A stretch of DNA of 64,000 nucleotides. It comes from Cornus controversa. Taxonomy: Eukaryota > Streptophyta > Magnoliopsida > Cornales > Cornaceae. Below are positions 12,205 through 25,374 of this stretch, piece by piece. The stretch spans positions 100,126,033-100,190,032 of the forward strand of contig CM048845.1 of assembly GCA_026545225.1 (NCBI GenBank). Direction: 5' to 3'. The notes below the pieces were generated by a model. The model worked only from the letters and a program-made list of their open reading frames with translations, was not told the DNA's origin and did not search any database. Position 1 is the first letter of the stretch. Every line of letters starts with the position of its first letter. The translations under genes and the position numbers were made by a program.

Positions 12205-14560
12205 ACAAGAAAAAGATGAAAAATTCAAACATGCAAAAGATTTAGGGTTTTAGCTAGCAGTAACTTGTACCCAAAAAAAAAAGAGAGCAGACATTGGAAT
12301 AACACACATCGAGAGAGAAAGAGAGAGAGAAGAAAACAGAAGAACCAAAAACAAGCACTTAATGCCTTCTCACATGAAAAGGAAACTAGACAGAACAGAA
12401 GATGATAAATGCAGCAAGTTCGCTTGCATTTTGACATATCTGTATAGCAACACACTAATCCATTCAACAGGTGACACTAATCTTTTCTGCTAGAGACTGT
12501 TATATAAAGGCAACCGTGTTACCTTTCCCCAAACTCAGAATATCTTGTCATCTAAGTAAATGCTGCCACCTTAAAAGTTACACCATAAAATAACAACTTC
12601 ATTCTTTGTTTGACTTATTTGACAGGTATTAAACTGATGCAAATATATTAGAAACAGATACTGAGTGAAAATATTGCAAAGCATTTTATGCTCTAAATGA
12701 TACAACACGAAACAATTGATTTCAACAGCATCATCAACTTGCACTGGGTGAACTATTTCAAAATCCATATTTAAGTTAAATCAGAGCATGATAATGCAAA
12801 ATAATTGTTGAAACATATGAATTGGAGAGGTGACAGACATGTTATAGAAAGGGGATGTGATGACCATCACCCAAACATCAGTCTAAATCATACCTTACAC
12901 CAATGTATTATACTACCATTCCCCGCACCATTGAAGTAATCAACAATCAATGACAAAGACAGCTTTAATACAAGTCTCAGTCTCGATAGACTAGGCACTG
13001 AAGCAATTAGGCATCGTATTACTATTGCTTCATATCTTAATCAACCACATTATAGAACACCAGAACAAATCATAAAATCTATCCTTGGGGTAACAAAATA
13101 GAGTAAATCACATTGCAGGTGAATTAAAAAACAAAAAAAAAAAAAATTAGCACAAAAATCATTCTTAATAATCTTGGTTGTCAAGCATGAAAATGATTAC
13201 GCTACATGATACAGGTACACAACTTCACAACCAATAAGTGAAATCTACTAATTGCTTTACTATGAATAACAACTCCTTGAGACCCAATTAATGTTCAGAT
13301 AGGAAAAAAAAAGGTGTTCACATAAAACAACAACTATGCACGACATCTATAAGATGTACAAGTAATTAGCCAAGTACCCATCTGCATTGCCAAACATATG
13401 TAGCCATCTAAAAACTCATTCAAAGCATGTATATGATTACTCTACAACACATAATCCAAATAAACATGACATTCATGTACCTTTTAGAAAATTGATATAT
13501 TCTGGTCATTTATTAAAATTAATTTAAAGACAAGTAAACATGACATTTATATACCTTTTAGAAAATTCAAATAATAACGTCATTTATTCAAATTAATCTA
13601 AAGGCAAAACTATAACACATGGGGCCAGTAGATTGGGCACCCTTATTTTATATAAATGGAACACAGCTTCTATTTATTAGACACAGAAAAATAAAAGAGT
13701 CTAGAGCACACACTTCCTACACATAAAAAGCGCCCCATTTATTTATTATAAAAGGGTGTGCCCAAATCACTTCGCACGAAAAATTAGCTGAATAATTGAA
13801 AATAAATTGCTTCATTAATATCCAATAAGAAAATTAGCATTTGTATAACTAAAAATCTAAAAAAAAAATTCAATGTTTTCCAAAATTATCCGATAGGGAA
13901 GTTTTATACCTCAAAATAAACTTTTCGCCGAATGAAACAGCAGATCCCAATGAAATTTGATGTTTACCCAGCTCAATTGAAGAAAACGAACGAAACCCCC
14001 AATTTTTATCGAGATCCTAACCCTAGATCCCTAATTAATCAACCAAATTCCCAAATTTACACGATACCCACCAATAAAAATAGCTAATTCTGATAAAACG
14101 ACCAAAAATTTAACAGATCTAAGGAACAAACGAAAACTAACGAACTCAAAATTAAACAAATACTATATTCACAAAAAAAAGAGATTTTTTATTTTTTTTG
14201 AAAAATCACAAAAAAATGAGAGAAAATCAAAATCCACACCCAAAAAATAAATTGATATACACAAAGAGACAACAGATCAACGCGATCTGATCAGGATCGA
14301 CAAAATCTGGAAACCCTAACCCTAGAATTCGACACACGGAACGGCTACGGTTGAAAGAGGGATCAATCGATAGAGGAGGAAGAGAACCAAAAAAATATGA
14401 TGTCGATTTGCGGATTCAGAGAAGAAATCGAGATCGAATCGAGCTAGAAAAGAGAGAAGATCGGAAAAAAAAAGGGGCAAATAAGACGAAAAGGGTAAAG
14501 CTAGGGTTCGCGAATTTTTGTAACCGGCGGTCCGAAGATAGTAACCCGGTCCCCGAAAAG
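12205..14560 (-). promoter_or_regulatory. Probable 5'UTR intron and promoter/leader of the ELM2-SANT gene
   Basis: Immediately upstream of the ATG, the gene strand reads TTTTTCTTGTAG followed by TTAAGT then ATG. This is a strong acceptor-like site (AG at about 12203-12204), suggesting a leader intron. The region 12205-13900 carries no coding signal. Around 13980-14330 there are several CCCTAA-type motifs. One at 14311-14325 (AAACCCTAACCCTAG) is a telo-box, common near transcription starts of plant housekeeping genes. I could not fix the donor or the transcription start. Confidence 0.45.
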
Positions 14561-15289
14561 GGGTTCGCAGTTGGCTTTAATTACGAAAGTTGCCCTTCCA
14601 TGTATTGCTTGATTATATATATGTATTGAGGTGTTTCGTTAAATTGGGCTGGAAATGTATGGCTATAATCTGTGGGCTATATATGGCACGTAGTTGGGGA
14701 ATGATTCGCTCACCTGTGAGACCAGTAAAAGATGGTAGGTGACACGTGACATATTATTACCTTCCGTTTACATTTTTTTTTCCTCTTCTTTTCTTTTCTT
14801 TGACGGTGTTCAGACCGTGTCCTGTTTGCTCTTTGAACAAAACTAATCTCCTTAAAGTCCCAATGGGACACGTCAATTGTCCTTTTTTTTCTTTTTCTAA
14901 CTTTTTTTCGTTGTTGAGAGAAGTGCTAATTAATCCAAATCCTTTCTTTGATTTTACCATTCAATTTTTTCTTTTTTGTTTAAGATAAATAAAAGATTAT
15001 ATTCGATTTTGTTGTTAATCGAATATCCGATTCAATCCATTGTGATTTTTTGTTACAAAAATTAATGTAAAGAGAGAGAGAAGATGGAGAAGACAAACAA
15101 AATAAGGAGAAGAAAATTAGATTTGTGACTCATTAAGAAAAAAAAGATTAAAGAGTAAGAAAAATAGACAGAATTAAGAAGAAGAGAGAAAATGATAATA
15201 ACATTTTAGCATAGTGCACAAAAACCCTTGTGTGGTAATAAACTCTCCCAAGTTTTAAAAGTATGCAAATAAGGACCTACTATCACTTA
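14561..15289. other. Intergenic spacer, pyrimidine-rich then A-rich
   Basis: No gene recognised. Plus-strand T-rich stretches (14770-14800, 14880-14970) create spurious short open frames. Purine-rich DNA follows at 15070-15200. Confidence 0.5.
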
Positions 15290-15760
15290 GAGCATCTACA
15301 TCAGACTCTCTAGAGCTCGATTTGATGCAATTTTCACAGGCCCATGCCCACATTTGACTTGCAAAAAGCGTGGGCCCCATTTGGGGCTTGCGCTCGGGGA
15401 ACTCCCCCAACCTTTCCTGATCAGAGAAGCTTGCATCTCGGCCCTTTTTTTTTTATTAGGCGCGTGCATTTCACGCTTATCTTTTTTTTTTTTTTTTTTT
15501 TTATTAGGCACATAAAGGCCACACGCCAATAGTCAAATGACTAAGAGCCTATTTAGCTTCCAGAAAATGGCCAAAATTGCTTTAGAGCAATTTTTTTGTT
15601 TTATTTTTAAAAAAAAAATTGAAGACAAATCTCTACCAATATAGCCATTGGGAACTATTTGGCAATTGGTATATTGGCCAAAAAAATATATTTTTTGAAA
15701 TAAAATAATTATAACATTTTAACTAAAATTTCCCAATGACTATATTGGCCAATAATGGCC
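15290..15760. repeat. Degenerate MITE-like relic with internal inverted repeat
   Basis: The left side starts with TTAGAGCATCTACATCAGAC, similar to the terminus of the Tourist-type element at 58867. Inside are two copies of a T-run followed by ATTAGGC. An 18-bp inverted pair lies at 15636-15653 and 15731-15748 (CCAATATAGCCATTGGGA against TCCCAATGACTATATTGG, one mismatch) around a 77-bp loop. I could not pair a right terminus with the left one, so the boundaries are approximate. Confidence 0.4.
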
Positions 15761-17020
15761 CAAATTCATTCTCTGCTGCATAATTCACTTGTTAATCTTT
15801 GTACCACCAATCAACTTTTATATGACCATATCTCTTGCAATGATAACTTTGAACGCCATTCTTGGAATTTCTTTGCTCATCAGATTGTCGTTGTTGCCCG
15901 TCAGATCGACCTCTGCCTCGTCCTCTTCCACGGCCATGACCACAACCACGGAATCCTCTTCTTCCACAGCCATGACTTGATGAACTTTTAATTTCTCCGG
16001 ATTTGATGACTGCCTCCTTCACTTGAAATGCATTTTCTTCATTCTTTTCAAGTGATCTATTAATTCTTGACTTATAAGCTTTCAAAGACCCCATTAGTTC
16101 ATCAAAGGAAAAAATTGTTAAATCATTAGATTCTTCTATTGCATCAACTACATGATCAAATTTTGGAGTCAGACTTCTTAATACCTTTGCAACAATTGTC
16201 TGATCAGAAATCTTTTCTTCGAATGAACTCATTTGACTGACTATTGTCATGGCTCTCGACAAAAAATCTTGAATTGATTCTCCTATTCATGCACAAGGTT
16301 TCAAAGTCACGTTAAAGTAATTGCAATCTCACCACGATCACTTTTGAATCACCTTGAAACTCCTTCTGTAGAATTGACCAAGCTTGCTTTGATGTGGTTT
16401 CTGCTGCAATGTGTGAGAAGACACTATCATGAACAGCCTACTGAATGACCACTAACGCCTTGGAATCTTTCTTTTTGTTGTCCTTCAATCTAATTTCTTC
16501 ATCAGGATCTACATAGCCGTGTTCTACCAAGTCCCATAAATCTTGAGATTTGAGTAGAGTTCGCATTCTGATACTCCAGAATTCATATCATTCTTCCTTA
16601 AAGATGGGAATAAGTGGTTGTGTAGCACTCATTACAATGCCAGTGCTAGCCATGGTTTTTTTCCTAGCTGTTTCACTCAACTCACGTGTTTATCCTTCTC
16701 TACTCACTCAACACTCCTTGCTCTGATACCAAATTTGTTAGATAAAAAAACAACAAAGATAAAATAAACTCTCAGATGATAGAAACAAGTCTAAATACTT
16801 GCAAGTTTTATTGTAGTATATAACTACTAAAGCAAACACGCCTATTTATAGGTTTACAATCAAAAAACAAATTAACCGAATTTAACTCAACCACTAACGC
16901 TATTTTAGCAACAACAATAATGGCACCTTATTCGACTAACTAAACCAGTCAAATGTGGACACTACTGACACCACTAACAAACCAATAAGACTAAGTCAGA
17001 CTTTGCATCATTCTTCAACA
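15760..17020 (-). mobile_element. Truncated Copia retrotransposon: 5' LTR, primer site and broken gag
   Basis: Minus-strand Ty1/Copia remnant. The candidate LTR is at 16736-17020. A primer-binding site complementary to initiator tRNA-Met (TGGTATCAGAGC on the gene strand) lies at about 16719-16730. Gag begins with ATG near 16653 and continues in broken frames to about 15760. The longest piece (15792-16262) has the UBN2-type gag helices, an RGRGRGRGR tract and a zinc knuckle that has lost a cysteine (H-C-x5-G-H remnant). Protease, integrase and RT are absent. Stops and frameshifts make it inactive. Left of about 15760 the sequence changes to the MITE-like relic. Confidence 0.8.
16736..17020 (-). 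repeat. Candidate LTR of the truncated Copia relic
   Basis: On the minus strand the segment reads TGTTGAAGAATG... to ...TATCTAACA, giving TG...CA ends, and it directly abuts the primer-binding site. There is no second LTR in the window to confirm the outer boundary, so the 17020 end is a best guess. Confidence 0.5.
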
Positions 17021-17128
17021 AGGACCACCGTCTGGCTATGGAAGAGGGAGTGAGAGGAGAAAAAATCTGACAAACCCACAACTAACTCACTGCTAGTTGA
17101 AGCTCTCTCTAGGACATTTATACACAAG

Positions 17129-17170
<42 letters not shown>

Positions 17171-17199
17171 TTATACATAGTTTATCTCACTCTCTCACA

Positions 17200-18699
17200 C
17201 CTGATTCTCTCTCCCCTCTCACTTGGGTCTCCTCCCACCACTTTTTGTTACCTACAATTGATTGAAAAGTGTTTTTGCTGCTATTGGAGTCAAAAAGAAG
17301 TTTTTTAAACTTCGAACATCTCAATACTAGTTAGAGAGGGGAAAGGCAATGGATGACTGTAGATGCTCCTTAACTTTGGTAGGTTAATTAGCCACAATGT
17401 TTGTAGCCTTGCAAATATACTCAAACTTCCTTCCCTACCAATATCATCATTAGTAATAGTACTACTACTGCATCAATCCTTCGCATCTTTTATTACTTAT
17501 TCCATTGCAGCACAATGACCAATAATTAAAACTTGTAAGTTTGGCATGCTAATTAGCCATGTTAGATCCTTCAAAACCTTGCAACTTATGACGATGACTT
17601 TTCGAAGGTTATGAAAGCTTTTGTTTCCATCTATTATACTCTTAATATCACACGAATTGTTTTTATTTTTGTGAGGTACTGCAGCTTTCTCTCTCTCCTC
17701 ACACCTCACCCCATCTATTAACAACTTCTCGGTCTAAATCATAACAATTCCCAATATAAAGAGATTTTAGTCTCTTCATGTTCTACTGTGGAGAAGACCG
17801 TTGCAATTGACTTGAGCCTTTACATCCTTCGACGTGTAGAGCAAATATGCAACTTCTACGAACTTAATAATTTTTGGAGTGCCAGCTCACTTTTCACAGA
17901 CAATATTAAATATTGTAGGTGATTCAAGCATTCTAATTCATTACCACCAAACAAAATGTTACCTTCATCAATTCCCTCTAAAGCATTAGAATAAATCATC
18001 TCAAACCTTTGCAACATGGAAAGACTTGATCGATATGATTTGGGGCAGGATTATACGAAGTTCATACATATAATTTAGATGTAAATACTTCAACTATTCC
18101 AATGACTTAATCTCAATTGAAAACTACATTATGCCCATATGCGAGAGATTAAGATGTTGCAAAGAACCCAAACCAAATAAGCTCGTTGGCAACTCTTTTA
18201 GACTCGAGTTATGTGATAGATCTAAGACTTCCAAAATAGACATAAGCTGAAAGAATCTATCAGCAATGGTCCTCAATTGAACATGATTAAGATATAAAGT
18301 CAATTGATTGGGACATTTAGGAGTTTCGCTTAATTCATCAATGGAATTATGCAACAAAAATACTCGTTCAGCCTTTTTCCCATTTAGAAATATTTCTTTC
18401 TTGCACCAAATATTTGCCTTTCTTCCTCCCACTCTCGGAAACTATCCACAATGCCATGTCCCAAATCACATTATGCATGTTCACACAATCATTATCAATT
18501 TTTTTGCTCTCCAATAACAAACATGCAAGCTTCAACCTATCAATAATTTCATATGCCAGCTTAAAAGCATCATCGATGTTATCACATTCATCATCAAGAA
18601 ACCCCTCACCTATCCACAACTGTATGAGATCAGGAACATAAATATTTCAATCTTTTGGGTAAAGAGCACAATATAGGAAGCAAATCTTAATTGTTTCTA
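17200..18699 (-). pseudogene. NLR relic: winged-helix end and LRR part of an RPS5-like gene
   Basis: Broken minus-strand frames match the 3' two-thirds of NLR2 in this window. Readable pieces run from CFLYCAL-like sequence near 18660 through GFLDDECDNIDDA, a degraded MHD region (NMHNVIWDMALWI, where N replaces the catalytic-loop D) near 18440-18480, then LRRs (FQLMSILEVLDLSHNSSLKELPTSLFG) at 18130-18300. It ends with the NLR tail near 17200-17340. Several frameshifts and stops are present. The 5' end is cut at about 18699, where homology to the NLRs stops and the next Copia LTR begins, so the NB-ARC core and coiled coil are missing. Clearly non-functional. Confidence 0.85.
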
Positions 18700-21600
18700 T
18701 TAGATATTAGATTGTTATTTTCATTGTATTTTTTATTATGAGGGTAAAATAGTATTTTCACACTTTCTTGTTTGGTTATATAAACCCCTTTATATGTATT
18801 CTCTTATTATATTTACTAATAGAAACCCTAGCCCATTTTTTCTCCTCTTCTCTCTCTTTGCAATTCTCATATGGTGTCAGAGTAATGATCCAGATGATTT
18901 CTTTGATTGGTAATAACATGGAAGAACTGCACATCCCATGTACGTGGTCCGTGGATCTATCTTTGGGCATTTTGGGATCAATCTAGTTTCGGTATTGCTT
19001 TCGTCAAACATCGAACTGGTTTACTTCTTTGGCGTTTCTTCTCATTTTGTTTTGATTGACATTTTGTCTTGGATTTTTGTTTTTGTTTTTTTTTTTTTAA
19101 ATCTATTGGTATTTATTTATCTGTTGCTTTTCACAATGGTTGGTGAAAGAGATGATTCTCTACAATCAATTAGTGTAAGATTAAATGGCAACAATTACTC
19201 GTATTGGAGTTATGTAATGAAGAATTTTTTGAAAGGAAAAAAAACATGGGATTAAGTCAGCGGTGTGATGAGCATACTCACAAATCCTAAAGATGAAAAA
19301 TATGTAGATTTGTTGGATAGTTGGAAAGCAAATAACTCAAAAATTATTACTTGGATTAATAATTATGTTAAGTACTCCATTGGTACGCATTTGACAAAAT
19401 ATGAAACAACAAAACAGGTCTGGGATCACTTGGCAAGATTGTACACACATTCTAACTTTGGCAAACAGTATCAGTTGGAAGTTGATATCTGAGCAGTGCA
19501 GCAAAGGGATATGAGTATTCAAGAGATTTACTCCACCATGTCTGATCTTTGGGACCAACTGGCTCTCACGGAGTCAGCGTCCCTCCAGTGCCATGTTGAC
19601 TATTTTGGTCATAGAGAGGAACAACGTCTTGTTCAGTTTTTGGTGGCCCTACGTGATGATTTTGAGGGACTTCGAGGAAATATTCTGCATCATAATTCCC
19701 ATACCCCTGTTGATGTAGTTGTAAGTGAACTTTTGGCTGAAGAGACACGACTCGAGACTCAGGCAGGAAAGGGCCCTCTCCCAATGCCTACTGTTTTAGT
19801 TGTCCCTACTAGCCATCTTTGAGCAATCAGACGAGGCTCTCTTCGAAGGTTGATTTCTATAAATATAGTTTTTATAAGCAGAAAGGTCATTGGAAGACCC
19901 AATGTCCTAAATTGTTTGATAAAGCATAACCACCATAGCATCAATGACGGCAACTCCCACCTCCGCAATAGTGGAGGCAGCCCCCACCTCAATCGCAGTG
20001 GCGTTTGGGAGGGCAGTCCCAACAGCGATTTAATAGGCCTCCACAGCCCACCATTGCAGCATTTGTATCTAAAGTTACATCTTTTTTAGATCCCAACATA
20101 GACGCTCTTGTAGAATAGTTTCAGTAGTTCCTTGCCACACAGGCACAACCATATGTCATATCTACTCCATCTTCAATAGGTCTGTCATCTCCTAACCCTT
20201 TAGGTATGACTACACCTTTGTCGATTTTAGACTCTGGCGCCTCTCATCACATGTCACCTGATTCAACATCTTTTATATCTATATGTCACTCTACTTCACA
20301 TGCGTCTGTCATGACTGCTGATGGCACTCCCATGCCCTTGGCAGGAGTTAGTTCTATTCGTACACCTCATTTATCACTTTCTAATAACTATTGCATTCCC
20401 AACCTTGCAATGAATCTCATTTTAGTGGGTCAATTATGTGATTCTGGTTATTCTATTCATTTTTCTTCCAGTTCTTGTCATGTGCAGGATCCTTAATTCT
20501 AGAAGCTGATTGGGATAGGCCGTAGGCAGGGGAGCTTATATGTTTTGAATGAGCTGCGAGTTCCAAATGTAGCTGCTTCAGGTGTTGATTTGTCCTCATT
20601 TCGTTTAGATTCCTCTTTTTTCTAGTTTTTACTTGTGGCCTTCTAGACTTAGGCATGTTTTGACCCCTTGTTTAAAATATTTGGTTCTAGAGGATCTTTG
20701 GATACATTGCAATCTCATGATATTTTTTATTGTAGTGGTTGTAAACTGGCTAAATACTCTGCCCTACATTTTAATCAAAATGTTTCTTATTTTGTTACAC
20801 CGTTTGATTTAATTCATTCTGATGTGTGGGATCCTACACCTGTCGCAACAAAAGGGAGGGTCGAGATATTGTGTTTCTTTCATTGATGATTACATTCAAT
20901 ATTGTTGGGTTTATCTAATGAGACGTCGTTCTGAATTCATAAACATTTATACTATTTTTCGGTCAATTGTTAGAACTCAATATTCTGCAGTTATCAAGCG
21001 TTTTCGTTGTGATTTGGGTGGGGAGTATACTTCTACAACCTTTTCAAAGTTGCTTCGCTCTGATGGTACTGTGCACTAATTCTCTTGTACTGACACTCGA
21101 CAACATAATGGGATTGCCGAAAGGAAGCATCGACACATTGTTGAGACATCTCTTTTGCTTCTTTTGTCCGCTAGTGTCCCTAGTGAATTTTGGGGAGAAA
21201 CTGTTCTCACAAATGTTCACTTGATCAATAAAATTCCCATATCTCACACTTCAGGTCTCTTCCCCTATGAAAAGTTGTATGGTCATGCTCTAGACTACTC
21301 ATTTTGGTTGCACGTGTTTTGTTCTTCGTCCCAGTGTTGAGCGTAATAAGTTATCATCACGCTTTGCCATTTGTCTTTCTTGATTATGGTGAAGGTCAAA
21401 ATGGTTATCGTTGTTTTGATCCTATTGCTCATAAATTATATATCTCCCGTCATGTTTTATTCCTTAAGCATATTCCTTTCTTTTCTGTTCCTGTCAACTC
21501 TCGTAACATGACGAAGTTAGCCCTTATCCGCATTAACCATTTCTCTGTTGATCCAAGTGAAATTCTCTCATCTACTATTTCATCTTTTGTAGATGATGCA

Positions 21601-22470
21601 CCACCTCCTACCACCCATTCTTCTTTTCCCGTTCAGTCTTTTCCTTGTCACTTATCTCGTAAGACTCGAGTAGCTACTGATGGTGTAGCCTGTGATGTTT
21701 CTGATGCTCTATTCTCTATAGACGATGATGTTCTATCATTTCTTACGACCACCCACGTTCCTTCTATGATTGTGGATCCTCCTCCTTCTCGTTTCCCCAA
21801 ACGTACTCATAAGTCCATTTAGTTACCATGATACTTCTTGGGTATTGAGGTAGCCTTTTCACCTAAGGGTTATCTTCTTTCTTAGTCTAAGTACACAGCG
21901 AACATCCTTCAACGAGCTGTCTTACGGATACTCAGACAGTTGATAGTCCTATTGAGCTTAATGATCGCTATGCTCCTCCAAATGGTATTCCTTTACCTGA
22001 TCCCACATTGTATCAGACTATTGTTGGTAGCTTAATCTATCCCACTATTACTCGCCCCGACATTGCATATGTTGTCCACATTATTAGTCAATTCATTGCC
22101 TCCCCCTCTACAGTTCATTAGGTCATTGTTCTTCGCATTCTGTGTTATCTTCGGGATACTCTCTGTCAGAGTCCTTTATTTCCATCAACGTCCTCTTTGG
22201 AGCTTTGTGCATACTCTAATGCTGATTGGGCTGGTGATTCGACTGATCTTAACTCTACCACAGGTTTTTGTATCTTCTTGGGTGACTCTCTCATTTCTTG
22301 AAAGAGCAAGAAACAGAAAGTTGTCTCTCAATTTTCTATAGAAGCTAAGTACCGTGCTATGACATCTACTACAAATGAGGTTATGTGGTTGCGTTGATTA
22401 TTAGCAGATATGGGTGTCACTTTTTCTACTCCCACTTCTCTTTACTGCAATAATAAGAGTGCTATTTGAC
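18699..22470 (+). mobile_element. Degenerate Copia retrotransposon with most of RT deleted
   Basis: Plus-strand Ty1/Copia relic in canonical order. A short 5' LTR (about 18699-18869) is followed by a primer-site-like TGGTGTCAGAG near 18872. Gag lies at 19136-19822 in three frames, with a zinc-knuckle remnant (YKQKGHWKTQC) near 19870-19905. Protease at 20206-20496 keeps the DSGASHH active site. Integrase follows: zinc-binding remnant near 20720-20760, then core with IHSDVWDP near 20812, SFIDDY near 20876, and HNGIAERKHR near 21105. The frame resumes at 21840 with the RT end (YFLGIEVA-like), and RNase H with an ADWAG-type motif continues to about 22466. The RT body with its YVDD box is missing between about 21830 and 21840. 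No 3' LTR was found. Many stops. Confidence 0.88.
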
Positions 22471-23461
22471 CAGTGTTACCTTTTAACCAATCATTGGTAT
22501 GTAGTATGTACTATTATGAACTAATACCACAATTTCTTTATTTTTAGGATGGAGATTTTTTTTCCCACAATCATAAATGTCAATTTTTTTTCACTTCTTA
22601 TTCTCTCTCTCTTTTATTTTAATTTATTACAGTAATTTTATGAAATTAATGTCTGTATTTTATATTTTTTATTATATTTTTAACGAATAATGACATTCTA
22701 TTTGAATTTTGATTCATCGCGAAATTCTTGGGCTTCTTTAGAATTCCAAGTTTTTAAAACAAGTATTTAATACATTGTTCCTTTTTAAAATTACAAAACT
22801 ACCCAATTAAAGTAGTGTTAGTTATGATAAGTTTGCAAAAAGTAAATTGGCTTTAAACATTGAGAGACAAGAATTTTGAAACATCCAAAAATGAAAAGAT
22901 GGCCAATAATTTTGGAACAGGGGGAGTTCACTATTACTACACTTTTATTTTTCAGCTTAGTGCTTACTGCCTTGTTACACGGTTAGTTATTATGTTAGTC
23001 CAAAAAAAAAGTTACTTTATCATGAGCAATGTGCTTCCCATTAAATAAATTCCTAACTCTGTTTACAGAAATGTCACGTCTTGCATTAGGAAGCTGAATA
23101 ATGCTATTTGGACTTATTGTGAGTTTGATTATAGTTAATTTTGGCCGTTATATAGGATTAAATGCAAACCCATATCCTCTCCGGTACAGGAAAGGTCTGA
23201 TGTATAATCAGATAAGACCCATCACATAATAGTGCCAATTACCAGGATTGGTTGGTACACCGAACCTCTGCAATGCAGGAGATGATGATTTTAATACGAT
23301 TAAATGATATGATAGCAATGCATGTATGTACTTCGTACATAAGATGAGATTCTTGGTGAGTATAGCAACCACTACAATTGCAAATATGGTTTTTTTAGTG
23401 TCATTGGCCAATTGGAGCCAAACTGAAGTTTGTTAAGATTCGGACAATCATAAACTCCAAT
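22471..23461. other. Intergenic DNA without recognised features
   Basis: AT-rich sequence following the truncated Copia relic. No domain, LTR or terminal inverted repeat was recognised. Confidence 0.5.
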
Positions 23462-23545
23462 TTTGATAAAGGAGGGGAAGAGCTATAAATGACTATAGAT
23501 GGTCTTTTAACTCTTATAGTTCTCACAGATTCAACCTCTGTAGTA
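23462..23545 (-). pseudogene. Scrap of an NLR LRR-tail (first part)
   Basis: About 80 bp resemble the region around 40435-40510 of NLR2, including GGGGAAG...TGGATGACTGTAGATG-like sequence (here with TAAATGACTATAGATGGTC). Too short and mutated to code. Its neighbour segment in NLR2 is found 2.2 kb away at 25700-25935. Confidence 0.55.
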
Positions 23546-23617
23546 TTGAGAATCCGCTAATTGAAAAAATATAAAAATAAAACGAGCCTTCAAAATTTAG
23601 ATATTTGCACCTAGATC

Positions 23618-24166
23618 TAGGGGTGCAACTTAGTCGATCAATTCGAACCCAACTGAAGTTCAGTCTGATTTTTAACGAACTCAAACAACTGTTTTTACAA
23701 TTTCGGTTGGACCTAAGTTGAAAATTTTCAACTTAAATCCAATTAGGGTTGGGTTTGAGTTAAGATCCTATCAACCCAAGTCCAACCCGAACTCGAATCC
23801 TAGGATGTACTTATCGATATATTTAATTTTTTAATTGTGAATTAGTTATGGTTGTTTCTTTTAACCTTTACAATAATTATGTGTAGTGGTAGATGATTTG
23901 CATTCCAACCACATAAAAAAATGATAAAACAATCTATAAGTTTCATAACTTGTATGATAAAATCAGAGTGGTAATTCGAATTATACCCCGAAATATCAGC
24001 CCGCGTTGCAATACCGAATTCAATCTGAACAAAAATATTTAATAATGGGTAGGGTTAGGGTTGGTTAGATTGGGTTGAAGGTCGGGTTATGGTTGAACAT
24101 GTTATATGTCGTGTTCAATTCAAGTTGTACCTCCAACCAGTCCAACTTAGCTGTTTTGCACCCGTA
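23618..24166. mobile_element. hAT-type MITE, family H1 copy a (549 bp)
   Basis: Termini TAGGGGTGCAACTT... and ...TTTTGCACCCGTA form imperfect inverted repeats. Flanking 8-bp target duplications are CCTAGATC (23610-23617) and CCTGGATC (24167-24174), one mismatch. The interior matches the other H1 copies (rich in CCAACCC / GGGTTGG). No coding capacity. The 8-bp TSD and TIR type point to the hAT superfamily. Confidence 0.75.
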
Positions 24167-24174
24167 CCTGGATC

Positions 24175-25159
24175 TATTCCATGCATGCATAGGATAATTT
24201 AATTGAGATTTTTTTATTCTTTGTTTTTATTGCAGAGGGAATTAGAAAGAAGGGAAGACAAAAAAAAAGAAGAGAAAACAAAGATAAGCACCAATAAAGG
24301 TGACTCAACTACATGGCAAAGTGATAATTATGATATTAAGCATAAGAACTAAATGGTTTATAGTGCCCATTATATGGATGGTTCATTGAGGATAGAGACA
24401 GTAAGTCCCTATTTCTGACAATTTCCTTTTTTCTTTTTTCTTTTTTTCTGGTAGATTAATTATTAGTATGTACTATGTACCCATTATATCTTACTCAGGT
24501 TTTCTTTAATAAAAAAATTGAAAATTAGGTATTGAATGTTTGAAGAGATGAAATATTAAGTAATAATTATAAAGTGAAAATTTTCTTTGATATATATATA
24601 TATATTTGAATTTTATGTTACTAGTGTTTAGTGATGGGTGAAGGTCACTCACTTAAAATTTTACCATATTATTTGAGGTGACACTTATTTTTGTAAATGG
24701 TATTCATATTGCATAATCAAATGTAAATAGTTGAATAAACACTTATAATTCATTCGAAACTAACTACTAACAATACCTTCAATTTCTTTACTTTTGTATA
24801 CAACATCCTTATTGTAAGTAGTTATCTATTATTAATAACTTGGTAACTTCATTTGTGACCATCATGCATTCATGTGTGTTTTTTTTTTCATTGCAAAGGC
24901 GCAAGGACAAGTTTTCAAAGGTAGAATAGAGGCACAAAATCAAGTAAGTAAGAGGCATAAAATCAATTCAAATCTTGAAGCAATACAAAGAAAATGAAGA
25001 GCACGCTTTAGATCTGTCTAAAGAAGTGCCAAACAAGTTCCAGGACGGACATCACCAAGGGATAGAGGCAACAATAGGAGTGACCCAAAGGTCAGGCCAT
25101 ATCTACTTTTTTTTTTGGCTTCCCTTTTTCTCTCAGCCTTCTCTTTAGCTTTCTCTCTC
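24175..25159. other. Spacer, AT-rich, no gene seen
   Basis: Purine-rich stretch at 24230-24300 and a TA run near 24592-24604. No coding or transposon signature was recognised. Confidence 0.45.
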
Positions 25160-25162
25160 TAA

Positions 25163-25374
25163 GGCCCTGTTTGGATTGACTTTTGAAAAGCGGCTTTCGG
25201 CTTTTCAAGCTCAAAAGTCGTTTTGGAGAGTGTTTGGATTGGTGAGGCGGAAGAACTTCGGAGTCCAAAAAGAGCGTTTAAAGGAAGCTGGGGGGTACCA
25301 ACTTCCTGATTTAGCTTCTGCTTCTCTTTTTCTTCTGCGTAAAAGCTGAAGCAAAAGCTCTGCCAAACAGGGCC
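25163..25374. mobile_element. Tourist/PIF-like MITE (212 bp)
   Basis: Terminal inverted repeats GGCCCTGTTTGG and CCAAACAGGGCC are perfect over 12 bp. They are flanked by a 3-bp TAA on both sides (25160-25162 and 25375-25377), the target preference of PIF/Harbinger elements. The interior forms a hairpin-prone AAAAGC/GCTTTT-rich sequence. Non-coding. Confidence 0.85.

Noticed and set aside
15344-15532. Overlapping open frames on both strands around poly-T runs
   Set aside because: They depend on homopolymer runs within the MITE-like relic; no domain on either strand.
19136-22466. Treating the many plus-strand frames as separate genes
   Set aside because: They read in order as gag, protease, integrase and RNase H of one decayed Copia element with stops and a deleted RT.
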